Source of the DNA: Nitrospirales bacterium
Lineage (GTDB): Bacteria; Nitrospirota; Nitrospiria; Nitrospirales; UBA8639
Direction: 5' to 3'
DNA length: 64,000 nucleotides
NCBI GenBank assembly: GCA_021604005.1
Contig: BQIV01000013.1
Span: 1-64,000 of the forward strand
The notes beneath the pieces were generated by a model. It was not told the origin of the DNA. It ran no database searches and was given only the letters and a program-made list of their open reading frames with translations. Positions 52,675-61,845 of the stretch are shown here, piece by piece. The position numbers and the translations under genes were made by a program. How positions within the stretch are numbered: the first letter of the stretch is position 1; every line of letters begins with the position of its first letter.

Positions 52675-54024
52675 TCACGCATGGCTCCCCTCATGACTCT
52701 CGTGATGCTCTTCAAGGTCTCGAAACGCCGCGTATTGATCATGAAAGTGAAGGCGAGGCTCACCAATAGGACCATTCCGATGCTTACGAACAAGAATTTG
52801 CGCCACGCCCTTTTCTTCCGTGTCGGGGTCATAGACTTCGTCTCGATAAATGAACATGACCACATCGGCATCCTGTTCAATCGCCCCGGATTCCCGAAGA
52901 TCAGCGAGTACGGGGCGTTTATCAGTCCGATTTTCAACGGCACGACTTAACTGTGATAACGCAATAATCGGAATATCAAGCTCTTTGGCCAGCCCCTTTA
53001 GTGCACGCGAAATATCGGAAATTTCCTGTTGCCGCGACTCGGAATCACGCCGGCCTTCCATGAGCTGTAAATAATCAATGATTAACAAGTCAAGTCCATG
53101 TTCCGCCTTCAGGCGACGGGCCTTGCCTCGCATCTGCTGCACGGAAAGATTCCCGGAATCATCGATGTAAATTTTGGCCTCCTCCAATCGAGTCGCCGCA
53201 TTCGTCAATGCCTTCCAATCATGGCTGGATAATTGACCGGTTCGTAGCGCATGCGAATCGAGCAACGCCTGAGAACTCAACATCCGCAGCACAAGTTGAG
53301 CTTTTGACATTTCCAAGCTAAAAATTCCAACCACGGCATTGCCTTTGATCGATGCATTTTCAGCAATACCCAAGGCCAGACTCGTTTTCCCCATGCTTGG
53401 CCGGCCGGCAATAATAATAAGATCCGAAGCCTGTAACCCTGCCGTGAGATCATCAAGTCTGGCATATCCCGTTGGAACGCCCGTGATACGTTCCTTACGG
53501 CTGTAGAGACGATCAACAATTTCTACACTTTCCTTAATAATATCACTGACCGGCAGAAACGAACGTCCTAATTTCCCTTGCGCTAAACGAAAGACTTCAC
53601 GCTCCGCAAAGTCTAATAATTCGTCAGTAGGACTCGTGCCTTCGTACCCTCGAGTCGCCACGTCCGTGGCCGTGCGAATGAGTCCACGCAGCATGGATTT
53701 ATCATGAACGATCTTACTATGGTATCGGATGTTTGCGGCACTGGCTACCATGTGGACGAGCTCAGCAACATACGATGCCCCCCCAACATTCTCTAATTCG
53801 CCGATGCTTTTCAGGTGTTCGGTTAACGTAATTTGATCAACCGGCTCATTCTGCTCCGACAGCGTCATCATGGCTTGGTAGAGGGTGCGGTGGGCTGAAC
53901 GGTAAAAGTCTTCTTCCGACACAATCTCAATAGCGCGGTTCAAGGCAGCGTTATCCAGTAAAATCGCGCCAAGCACGGATTGTTCCGCCTCCAGATTCTG
54001 TGGAGGCAATCGAAGATCGGTCAT
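52675..54024 (-). CDS. dnaB: Replicative DNA helicase
   Basis: DnaB unwinds the replication fork. The N-terminal domain (LPPQNLEAEQSVLGAILLD) and the RecA-like ATPase with Walker A GRPSMGKTSLAL, Walker B LLIIDYLQLM and the arginine-rich end (QLSRAVENRTDKRPVLADLRESG) are complete. The start at 54024 follows the hisZ stop by one base (TGAAATG), suggesting coupled translation. An ATG at 54039 within hisZ is possible. The dnaB-hisZ-serA-serC order is unusual for a replication gene but spacing is tight. Confidence 0.95.
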   Translation of the reverse strand: MTDLRLPPQNLEAEQSVLGAILLDNAALNRAIEIVSEEDFYRSAHRTLYQAMMTLSEQNEPVDQITLTEHLKSIGELENVGGASYVAELVHMVASAANIRYHSKIVHDKSMLRGLIRTATDVATRGYEGTSPTDELLDFAEREVFRLAQGKLGRSFLPVSDIIKESVEIVDRLYSRKERITGVPTGYARLDDLTAGLQASDLIIIAGRPSMGKTSLALGIAENASIKGNAVVGIFSLEMSKAQLVLRMLSSQALLDSHALRTGQLSSHDWKALTNAATRLEEAKIYIDDSGNLSVQQMRGKARRLKAEHGLDLLIIDYLQLMEGRRDSESRQQEISDISRALKGLAKELDIPIIALSQLSRAVENRTDKRPVLADLRESGAIEQDADVVMFIYRDEVYDPDTEEKGVAQILVRKHRNGPIGEPRLHFHDQYAAFRDLEEHHESHEGSHA

Positions 54025-54025
54025 T

Positions 54026-55351
54026 TCAGACACTGACATGAGGCGGTCCATTCAATATGTCTGGCAATTCATGACACTCAACCGTCGACAGGCGAGGCTG
54101 CTTCTGTTGAGGCGTGCATTTCATCAACATGACCGACTGAGGAGGGACACGTGGAGCACCGAAAATAATGGCGGTGACTGTCCCCATTTTCTTAGCGCGA
54201 TCGCGGGCATGGTCGATCAGAGCTGTCTTGCCAACGACCACCGCTTCTTGAATGACCTGTAACCCTTCGCCACGTAATCGCTGCGCTAACTTACAGGCTG
54301 CGCCAAACTGCGTAAGAGGCGCCAACAACAAAATCGGCACGCCCTGCGATCCAGCCTGGAATCCGACGGGATCTAAACTCGCAAACACGCGATCCATATC
54401 AAGCGCGAATCCTGTCGAGGGTAAGTCCCGTCCAAATCGACCCAATAAATGATTATACCGGCCTCCCCCTCCGACCTTAGAACCAAGGGAGGAGGTAAAG
54501 ACATCGAATACCACGCCGTCATAATAATCAAACCCTTGAGACTCGCCAAGATCTACCAACATATGATCCTTCAGACCGGCAAGATCAAGCAATTGATACA
54601 CCTTCGCCAAACGCTCAAGCGGTCGCGTTAACGCCACATCTTTTCCAGCGACCGACCTCCCCCATTCCAGCACCTCATCCTGCCCACAACGCCCAGCGGC
54701 ATCTAAAATGACCGTCGTTTTCTTGCGAGGCACGCGTTCCTGGCCTAAGATATTCTCTAGTGCGGGAAGATCCTTATGAGCCGCCGCGGATTCCGCTTGA
54801 CGTTGGCCAGGCTCTGATAAACCCGATCTGGTTAACAAGGCATGATAAAATCCGACATGCCCAAGCGAGACCTTAAAGTCTGGAAGCCCCACAACCTTCA
54901 ATAACTCAATCAGCGACATCAGCACTTCAGCATCGGCATTCGCATCGTCCATCCCGATCAATTCAACGCCAACCTGAAAAATCTCCCTCTCCCGCCCGGC
55001 ATGTTCAGCCTCATAGCGAAAGACGGTCGTGCGATACGACAAGCGTAACGGTAACCCTGCACCCCCCATGCCCATCGCCACGATTCGTGCAATTTGTGCG
55101 GTGATGTCCGGACGGAGCACAAGGATTCGACCGGTGGTCCAATCGGCAAATTTATAACATTTTTCTAAAACCTCCGGAGCAAGGCCGACAGACAGAACGT
55201 CTAGAAATTCAAACGTTGGAAGGATAATCTCACGATACCCCCATCGCGAGAGTCGCGTAATAAGCTGACTTTCTAATGTGCGGACGCGGCGCGCGGTATC
55301 CGGCCCAAACGTAGCCGTTCCGATTGGGATGAGCGAGCGCGCCGGTTTCAT
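54026..55351 (-). CDS. hisZ: ATP phosphoribosyltransferase regulatory subunit
   Basis: HisZ is a histidyl-tRNA-synthetase-like protein that activates the short form of HisG. Class II motifs are visible: LRPDITAQIARI (motif 2 region start), RLSYRTTVFRYE, REREIFQVGVELIG, and FDYYDGVVFDVF with GGGGRYNHLLG. A C-terminal anticodon-binding-like domain (VPILLLAPLTQFGAACKLA) is kept, which many HisZ proteins lack. That leaves some chance that it is a divergent HisRS. No hisG lies beside it. Confidence 0.87.
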   Translation of the reverse strand: MKPARSLIPIGTATFGPDTARRVRTLESQLITRLSRWGYREIILPTFEFLDVLSVGLAPEVLEKCYKFADWTTGRILVLRPDITAQIARIVAMGMGGAGLPLRLSYRTTVFRYEAEHAGREREIFQVGVELIGMDDANADAEVLMSLIELLKVVGLPDFKVSLGHVGFYHALLTRSGLSEPGQRQAESAAAHKDLPALENILGQERVPRKKTTVILDAAGRCGQDEVLEWGRSVAGKDVALTRPLERLAKVYQLLDLAGLKDHMLVDLGESQGFDYYDGVVFDVFTSSLGSKVGGGGRYNHLLGRFGRDLPSTGFALDMDRVFASLDPVGFQAGSQGVPILLLAPLTQFGAACKLAQRLRGEGLQVIQEAVVVGKTALIDHARDRAKKMGTVTAIIFGAPRVPPQSVMLMKCTPQQKQPRLSTVECHELPDILNGPPHVSV

Positions 55352-55419
55352 AGACAGGTAAAGAAAAAATCGACTCGTGGTTATCGTTTGGGCCCAGGAA
55401 AGGAATGGACCTGACTCGC

Positions 55420-57015
55420 CTAGTGACCTTTGGAGAGATCGACAAGCCGCGCAGAGAGGATCCCGTCCTCTCGCTTCACAACATCTAACACCTCTACTGG
55501 AGGAGGCGCATCTAACCCGAGGATCAGCAATGCTTGCCCACCTTGCTGTTCAGCACGAGAACATTGCATTTGCGCGATATTCACCGAATGTTCCCCAAGG
55601 ATTCGTCCGACGGTCCCAATGACACCAGGACGATCAACATTGTCGATCAAAATCATTTGCCCATCGCAAATCACTTCGACCTGGAATTGGTTGATTTCGA
55701 CAATGCGAGGTTCTTGCCGGTGAAAGAGTGTGCCGGCAAGATGGTAACTCTTTTGCCCTGTATCGACTTTGATACGAATAAGACTGGTGAAATCTCCGGC
55801 GTCACTACTCTTGACCTCTTTTACTTCGACACCACGTTCTTTCGCGACAACCGGAGCATTGACAAAGTTAATGACATCTTCCAGGATTGGCGACAGCAAG
55901 CCTTTGAGCACAGCCGTCGTCAGTGGAGCCACCGATAGCCCAGCCACTTCACCAAAATATTCAACGGTAACAGATTTGATTCCACCTTCAATCAGCTGAG
56001 CCTGGAAATGCCCCATGCGCTCAGCCAACGTTAAATACGGTTGAAGCTGAGGAAGCACCTCCGGCGATACCGACGGAACATTGACCGCACCACGGGCCAG
56101 CCCACGTTTGAAGTAATCCACAAACTGTTCGGCAATGCCAATCGCCACATTTTCTTGTGCTTCTTCAGTCGAGGCCCCGATGTGGGGTGTGCAGATAAAA
56201 TTGTCGAGCGTCAGCAAGGGATGATCGGCCTTGATCGGCTCTTCTTCAAATACGTCAAACGCGGCCGCATAGACCTTCCCGGCTTTCAACGCCTCATATA
56301 AATCCTGCTCATTGATAATGCCGCCTCTTGCACAGTTTACGATCATCACACCGTCTTTCATGTCCTTGATCGTCGTGGCATTGACCAGCCCCTTCGTTTC
56401 ATTCGTCAACGGCGTGTGTACAGAGATGACGTCGGCCCGTTGAAACAATTCGGCTAACTCAACAACTTCAATCCCCATTTGTTGGGCACGATCTTTTGCC
56501 AAATACGGGTCATACCCGATCACGTTCATGAAATGCCCTTGGGCTAATTTTGTCACATGGGAGCCGATTTGCCCGAGCCCAACCAGCCCCATGGTCTTGT
56601 TATACAATTCCACGCCCATGAACTTACTTTTTTCCCATTTCCCCGCTTTCATGGAAGTCGTTGCTTGAGGGATCTTCCGGCTCATCGACACGACCATCGC
56701 CATAGTATGTTCGGCCGTCGTGATCGTATTCCCGCCAGGGGTATTCATCACAACAATCCCGCGTCGAGTGGCCGCTTCACTATCGACATTATCCAGTCCC
56801 GTTCCGGCACGACCAATGATCCGCAGACGTCCACCCGCTTCAATCACCTCTTTTGTTACCTTAGTGGCAGACCGGACGATCAGTCCTTCATAGTCCTTGA
56901 TTTCCTCGAGTAACTCTTCTTTCGACAGCTTCGTTTTCACTCCGACGGTAAACCCGGCACGTTCCAACACTTCCACTCCACGAGCAGACAATTTATCGCT
57001 GACTAAAATATTCAT
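55420..57015 (-). CDS. serA: D-3-phosphoglycerate dehydrogenase
   Basis: SerA opens serine synthesis by oxidising 3-phosphoglycerate. The NAD-binding motif VGLGQIGSHVTKLA, the catalytic LVNCARGGIINEQDLYEAL with Arg, and FCTPHIGASTEEAQENVA with His fit the D-2-hydroxyacid dehydrogenase fold. After the catalytic domains follow an allosteric substrate-binding domain and a C-terminal ACT domain (DNVDRPGVIGTVGRILGEHSVNIAQMQ), the 530-residue long form, which is usually serine-sensitive. The ATG at 57015 has AAGAGA upstream; the frame extends to 57090 without reason. serC lies 37 bases upstream. Confidence 0.96.
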   Translation of the reverse strand: MNILVSDKLSARGVEVLERAGFTVGVKTKLSKEELLEEIKDYEGLIVRSATKVTKEVIEAGGRLRIIGRAGTGLDNVDSEAATRRGIVVMNTPGGNTITTAEHTMAMVVSMSRKIPQATTSMKAGKWEKSKFMGVELYNKTMGLVGLGQIGSHVTKLAQGHFMNVIGYDPYLAKDRAQQMGIEVVELAELFQRADVISVHTPLTNETKGLVNATTIKDMKDGVMIVNCARGGIINEQDLYEALKAGKVYAAAFDVFEEEPIKADHPLLTLDNFICTPHIGASTEEAQENVAIGIAEQFVDYFKRGLARGAVNVPSVSPEVLPQLQPYLTLAERMGHFQAQLIEGGIKSVTVEYFGEVAGLSVAPLTTAVLKGLLSPILEDVINFVNAPVVAKERGVEVKEVKSSDAGDFTSLIRIKVDTGQKSYHLAGTLFHRQEPRIVEINQFQVEVICDGQMILIDNVDRPGVIGTVGRILGEHSVNIAQMQCSRAEQQGGQALLILGLDAPPPVEVLDVVKREDGILSARLVDLSKGH

Positions 57016-57052
57016 AGGTATCTCTTCTTTCCTTTTGACTAGGAGTAGCGTA

Positions 57053-58135
57053 CTAGGCTTTACGTTTTTCAAAATCAGCCATGTAGGCAATCAACGCATC
57101 AACTCCAGCTTCAGGCATGGCATTATAAATACTGGCTCGCATCCCGCCAACGGAACGATGCCCTTTCAGCGTGGTTAATCCCGCTTCTGTGGCGCCGGCG
57201 AGAAACGCTTTATCTAACTCGGCATCGGCCAACACAAAGGGAACATTCATCCATGAACGAGCAGACTTCTCAACTGGATTACTATAAAAACTTGACCCAT
57301 CAATAGCGGCATACAGCTTTTGGGCTTTACGTTCGTTGACTTGCCCTATCGCACGCAGACCTCCCTGCTCTTTAAGCCATTTAAACACTAACCCTGCTAC
57401 ATACACGGCGTAGGTCGGCGGCGTATTCAACATCGAGTCCGCTTCGGCTTGCTGGGCATAATCATAGACGCTTGGTGTGATCGGTAGCACCTGTCCAATC
57501 AAATCATCACGAACAAGCACTAACGTGACGCCGGCAGGCCCAATATTTTTCTGAGCACCGGCATATATGATTCCAAAACGACTCACATCGATAGGACGGG
57601 AGAGGATTGTAGAGGAAAAATCAGCCACAAGCGGCACGTCGCCGACATCCGGAATCCAATGGAATTCCACCCCACCAATCGTTTCATTTGGCGTATAATG
57701 CACGTAGGCCGCTTCGGGATCTAATTTCCAGGATTCAAAAGCCGGAATACTCGAAAAGTTATCGCCTTGAGAGGACGCGGCAACATTTACGTCGCAATAC
57801 TTTTTGGCTTCGCTAATAGCTTTTTTCCCCCATGCCCCAGTCCAGATGTAATCGGCCTTGGATTTTCCTCGTAAAAGATTCATGGGGATGGTCGCAAACT
57901 GTGTGCTGGCGCCACCTTGTAAAAATAAGACTTTATAGTTGGCTGGCACACCAAGGAGATCACGAACATCCTGTTCGGCGTCAGCCGCGACTGAAACAAA
58001 TTCCTTGCCTCGATGACTCATTTCCATAATCGAGGCTCCGGCATTATGCCAATTGGGTAACTCCGCTTGCGCTTGCTGAAGAACGGGCTCTGGCAACATA
58101 GCCGGACCGGCACTAAAATTATACACTCGCGACAT
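57053..58135 (-). CDS. serC: Phosphoserine aminotransferase
   Basis: SerC converts 3-phosphohydroxypyruvate to phosphoserine with PLP. The 360-residue length and the motifs [41 protein letters not shown], and [15 protein letters not shown] with the PLP lysine are those of the family. It heads the serC-serA-hisZ-dnaB run. The ATG at 58135 starts the conserved N-terminus. Confidence 0.97.
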   Translation of the reverse strand: MSRVYNFSAGPAMLPEPVLQQAQAELPNWHNAGASIMEMSHRGKEFVSVAADAEQDVRDLLGVPANYKVLFLQGGASTQFATIPMNLLRGKSKADYIWTGAWGKKAISEAKKYCDVNVAASSQGDNFSSIPAFESWKLDPEAAYVHYTPNETIGGVEFHWIPDVGDVPLVADFSSTILSRPIDVSRFGIIYAGAQKNIGPAGVTLVLVRDDLIGQVLPITPSVYDYAQQAEADSMLNTPPTYAVYVAGLVFKWLKEQGGLRAIGQVNERKAQKLYAAIDGSSFYSNPVEKSARSWMNVPFVLADAELDKAFLAGATEAGLTTLKGHRSVGGMRASIYNAMPEAGVDALIAYMADFEKRKA

Positions 58136-58448
58136 GTATGACTCCTCTTACACGAATAGTAACGGCAGACGGTTTAATAAATACGTTTCAATGACCTCAT
58201 ACGCACACCCATAACGTTCGATTTCGTCACATCTTCACAAAACACACATCGACGCTACGCTTGAATAAAACTTACCAGAGGAGAGCACCCTCCTGCGACG
58301 AAACGTTTCCTGGAAAAAGAGGCTACGCTAGCATAGGGTCCCAGGCCAGTCAAGAAGCATATCCGAGAACTTGTCTTGCAGCAGACAATAGCCTAAAATG
58401 CGCCTGCTTCCAATGACTTTTGACGAATACATGCATGTGAGGCGATAG
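58136..58448. other. Divergent promoter region between serC and a small gene
   Basis: The 313 bases separate serC (minus) from the gene at 58449 (plus). Promoters for both should lie here. I could not place boxes with confidence and saw no hairpin or riboswitch-like structure. Confidence 0.4.
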
Positions 58449-58718
58449 ATGAATGGACTGCGTTTTGAGCGTAAAGGTGAAGGGGATTACTATAAACTTA
58501 TTTTGCACATCGGAGACTGTTATGTGCCGGTGAGTGACGACATTATTGAAGTACTTACCCAACAGGCCTCCGCACCTGCGGATCAGTTTTTATCAGTCTT
58601 GCTTGACAAGGTAGGCTATTCATCCTATCTCAAAGAACAGATTCAGACTGAACTGGCCAAGGGTGGAAATACCAGCGCACAAATCAACGCACTTCAACAA
58701 GCGTTGGCGTCAGCCTAG
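58449..58718 (+). CDS. Small soluble protein, unknown
   Basis: The 89-residue protein begins MNGLRFERKGEGDYYKLILHIGDCYVPV in sense and ends with a helical Gln/Ala-rich stretch. The first half looks like a beta hairpin domain and the second like a helix pair. It has coding character and an AGGCG site eight bases before the ATG. I recognise no family. It is divergent from serC and convergent with a TPR gene. Confidence 0.65.
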   Translation: MNGLRFERKGEGDYYKLILHIGDCYVPVSDDIIEVLTQQASAPADQFLSVLLDKVGYSSYLKEQIQTELAKGGNTSAQINALQQALASA

Positions 58719-58794
58719 ACAACCTGCGACCAGTGTCGATTCAGTAACAATTGGGGCATTTTGAGGCTAATCGCCGTCATACTGATCGTGGGTC

Positions 58795-59817
58795 CTACCC
58801 TCTTCCCCTCCCAATTCGATCGATAAAGTTTAAAATACGTGACTTGCGGTCTGGGTCTTTTTCTAAGTCCAAGGCACGGCAATAATGCGAAGAAGCAATC
58901 TCTTCCTTTCCCTTCGTGTCGTACACCTGTCCCACACCAAATGTGGCACTGGCATCATTCGGATTGGTCTGCAACGCTTTACTAAAATAATCTAACGCAG
59001 CATCAGGACTGCCTTTCTCGAAGAGATACCATCCAATAGCTGTTGCGGCAGGAGAAAAATCGGGAGCATGTTTCAGGGCTTCCTCATAGGCACGTTGCGC
59101 TAAATCCTTGCGGCCCTTCGTCTCATACATTCCGCCAAGTGCAAAATGGACTTCCGGATCATTCGGCACAAGCTCCAACGCTTTTTTGTACTCAATAATA
59201 GCGGGTTCGATTTTCCCTTGCTCCGCTAAGGCACATGCTAAATTAGTATGGGCCACGGCATCATCAGGACGTAATTTTAAAATTTCTCGATATTGTGGAA
59301 TGGCCATTTCCAATTGTCCCTGTTCTTGATAGACAACGCCGAGATTCAAACGTGCGGCGATATAACTAGGATCCTGCTTCACCGCTTCACGATACGATTT
59401 AATCGCCAGATCTTTCCGCTCCTTGAGCAGAAAAATCTGGGCCAGAAAAAAATGGGGGTACGGAGAGGTTGGATCCAATTGAATCGCCTTCTCATAACAG
59501 GCAACCGATTCTTCGGATTTTGCCGACTGTCCGAGAAATAAGCCTGTGACTAATTGCACGTGGCTATTGTCGGGGGAATGCTCCTGTATCGTCTCCACCC
59601 ACTTTTTCACCGAAGCGATATCTTCAGGCTCTTCCAAGGCTTGACTATGCACGTGCCAGGCCTTGGCAAAATTGCCTTGAATCAAGCTCGCAATATTAAT
59701 GGCAAAAAATGCACGAGGGCTAGAATCCGGCCCCTCTGCCCATTCAGCCGCTTCGCTAGAGACCTTCGACCAATCTCCCTTGAGTATCGCGTCAACTATG
59801 ACTTCTTCATGCTTCAT
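58795..59817 (-). CDS. Soluble TPR protein
   Basis: The 340-residue protein lacks a signal peptide and is almost wholly TPR: about seven 34-residue units from residue 60 to 320. Examples are YPHFFLAQIFLLKERKD, IAARLNLGVVYQEQGQLE, AVAHTNLACALAEQGKIE and PEVHFALGGMYETKGRKD. TPR arrays mediate protein-protein contact in the cytoplasm. The client is unknown. It follows the thyX gene by about 150 bases on the same strand. Confidence 0.85.
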   Translation of the reverse strand: MKHEEVIVDAILKGDWSKVSSEAAEWAEGPDSSPRAFFAINIASLIQGNFAKAWHVHSQALEEPEDIASVKKWVETIQEHSPDNSHVQLVTGLFLGQSAKSEESVACYEKAIQLDPTSPYPHFFLAQIFLLKERKDLAIKSYREAVKQDPSYIAARLNLGVVYQEQGQLEMAIPQYREILKLRPDDAVAHTNLACALAEQGKIEPAIIEYKKALELVPNDPEVHFALGGMYETKGRKDLAQRAYEEALKHAPDFSPAATAIGWYLFEKGSPDAALDYFSKALQTNPNDASATFGVGQVYDTKGKEEIASSHYCRALDLEKDPDRKSRILNFIDRIGRGRG

Positions 59818-59964
59818 TAATACAGATCTTTCTTAACGGCTCTGAACTCAAACCCATCAGAGCGTATCTCGTAAAATCCAGAAGAGCCCTTTCACACCAT
59901 AGGTGAAATACATGCGATGAGCCAAAATCATGTCGTCGACAGGGCTTTTTCAACACGTTCAACG

Positions 59965-61455
59965 TTACCGCGTCAGGGAATCCTCGATATCCGGCGGGGT
60001 GGCTTGAATCAGGCTGCCGAGATAGGAATATCGTTCCACCATTTTTTCTTTCATCAACCACGCAATAGTTCGATACGACCAATGCCCCTTCACCCCCGAC
60101 CGCAATTGCGACATATATTCCGCCTCGGCATAGTCCATCTTAAAAAGGCAGCGCACCCTGAAACCAAAAGGAATGGCATATAACGCCCCTTCCTGACTGG
60201 TAGTGCGAAGTTGTTCAATGTCGTGTCGCACGGCATCCATGGCCTGGCTATACATTGTCTCTAGCCCTGCTTCTATGAGCACCGGCGGCACATCATATCC
60301 ATGCATCGTCGTAAAGTTTTGCTGAATCTGTTGGCAACGACGATGACGGTGCATATCCCGCCATCCTCCGATATCCATAAGAATGTCAAAAATAAAGGCA
60401 TAGCCTGAACGAAACTCTTTAATCAATTCATCATGCAGACCACGCGATTGGAGCGCCACGGCAACAAAGTCATATTTTTGCTCTTCAGACCATTGCTGGA
60501 CCAATTCCAACAGACAGCGATATGGGGCATGGGCTACGCGATACAGCAACGTCGTCACCAATTCGTCTAACGGCTCGTGCGGCTCAATCAAATCCACAGG
60601 ATGGCTTCGTCCCGCCCATCCTTCCGGACGGTCCAACCCGGCATTCTGTAAAATCCGTTTTCCGACTCGCGAGAGATCACGATAGACGTCTGATTGGTAG
60701 GAACTGGGCACCGCATAACGAGCCAGCGTTGGCGCTAACGGCTCCTCCTTACTCACATCTGTCTTCTCAAGTTCTGCCCATATCGAAGACGGCCGTTTGG
60801 CGCACGCCTCCTTCAAGTCTTCTCCGATAGACTTCAGTTCAGGCAGTTGTGCCGACAAGAGCCGCGAAATTTGCTTCTCCAACGTTCGAATGCTCACAAC
60901 CTGTCCGACATTGGTCTTCGCAGCCAACGGAAGTAAGTAACGCGTGACATCGAACGCCCGTGCGGCAATCGTCCGGCGATACTGCGCCTCAGACATTGAC
61001 TCTGGCCTCGGATCACGTTCCGAGAGAAATTGCTGAATAGGACCGGTTAATTCTCGATAGACGGTAAAGAGACTGTTGAGAATTCCGTTATACGTGCCTT
61101 CCGTTTCCGGATCTTGTATGGAGGCGGGCAAAAAACATCCACTGGCTTCAAAGTTTTGATAGCGACTCGATTTGGCTTGACCGTCCCACAAGGGTTCATC
61201 TTCAATCCGAATGGCCGCGAGCTCCGAAATGTTTTCAAAACAAATGGTGACATGACCTAAGTCTGCAATCGAACCATGACCATACGCAAAATAGAATTGC
61301 TCCCAGAATTTTTCCGACGAATGAGAATGTACCCATGCCAGGCTCTCTTCAATAGAATCTGGAGATCGGCTGTAACGCGCCAGTGCATAGGCAGATTTTT
61401 CCGGCGGCATCGGTGCCAGCGCGATCACTCGCTGCGCTTTCTTGTCAGAACTCAT
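59965..61455 (-). CDS. Tandem-domain ThyX-like (FAD-dependent thymidylate synthase) protein
   Basis: The 496-residue protein is about twice the ThyX length and has two ThyX-like halves. The first keeps AYGHGSIADLGHVTICFENIS and SSRYQNF (about 58-102), but the usual RHRxxS is replaced by EDEPLWDGQAK. The second has HRHRR at 369-373 but not the following Ser, and ends with PFGFRVRCLF...YMSQLRSGVKGHWSYR, like the ThyX C-terminus. The halves may complement each other, as in a covalent dimer. It could make dTMP, or be a relative with another job. Its start ATG overlaps the upstream stop (ATGA). Confidence 0.8.
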   Translation of the reverse strand: MSSDKKAQRVIALAPMPPEKSAYALARYSRSPDSIEESLAWVHSHSSEKFWEQFYFAYGHGSIADLGHVTICFENISELAAIRIEDEPLWDGQAKSSRYQNFEASGCFLPASIQDPETEGTYNGILNSLFTVYRELTGPIQQFLSERDPRPESMSEAQYRRTIAARAFDVTRYLLPLAAKTNVGQVVSIRTLEKQISRLLSAQLPELKSIGEDLKEACAKRPSSIWAELEKTDVSKEEPLAPTLARYAVPSSYQSDVYRDLSRVGKRILQNAGLDRPEGWAGRSHPVDLIEPHEPLDELVTTLLYRVAHAPYRCLLELVQQWSEEQKYDFVAVALQSRGLHDELIKEFRSGYAFIFDILMDIGGWRDMHRHRRCQQIQQNFTTMHGYDVPPVLIEAGLETMYSQAMDAVRHDIEQLRTTSQEGALYAIPFGFRVRCLFKMDYAEAEYMSQLRSGVKGHWSYRTIAWLMKEKMVERYSYLGSLIQATPPDIEDSLTR

Positions 61456-61715
61456 AGAACCTCGTATGGTATAAGAAACGCGTGAATATCGGGGTTTTCA
61501 CGAAGTCTTTGAATATAATGAGGTGGCTCACAGTAAGCAAGCCTCTCATGATGGGATCGACCGTACCCATAATGCCTAATGTTGACGATCGTAAGGGAAA
61601 ACCCTTGAAACCCTGAAGAGCACTGGGTACACTCCCCGCTGGCTACTTGGGCACCTGTTATCTCACTCGGAGCAGGATCATCGCTCTCCATCAAAGGATG
61701 TGACTCACCAGCCAT
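61452..61715 (-). CDS. Small Cys/His protein translationally coupled to the ThyX-like gene
   Basis: The 87-codon frame ends in TGA that overlaps the ATG of the ThyX-like gene by the classic ATGA, which supports a real gene. The product has a CTQC pair (in GECTQCSSGFQGFS), another cysteine in AYCEPPHY and a His-rich middle (RHYGYGRSHHERL). No family is recognised. A weak GAGTGG site precedes the ATG at 61715. Metal binding is possible. It may act together with the ThyX-like protein. Confidence 0.55.
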   Translation of the reverse strand: MAGESHPLMESDDPAPSEITGAQVASGECTQCSSGFQGFSLTIVNIRHYGYGRSHHERLAYCEPPHYIQRLRENPDIHAFLIPYEVL

Positions 61716-61845
61716 TGCCCACTCGATTATCGTGCATAAGGCTATGACCTTGCCGCTTGGGATGCATTATTCCTTTTAACGTCAATGAAGCTTTTTGAGC
61801 GGACTATTTTTTTCTCAATGTACCTATAGATAAGTTTGGAACAGT

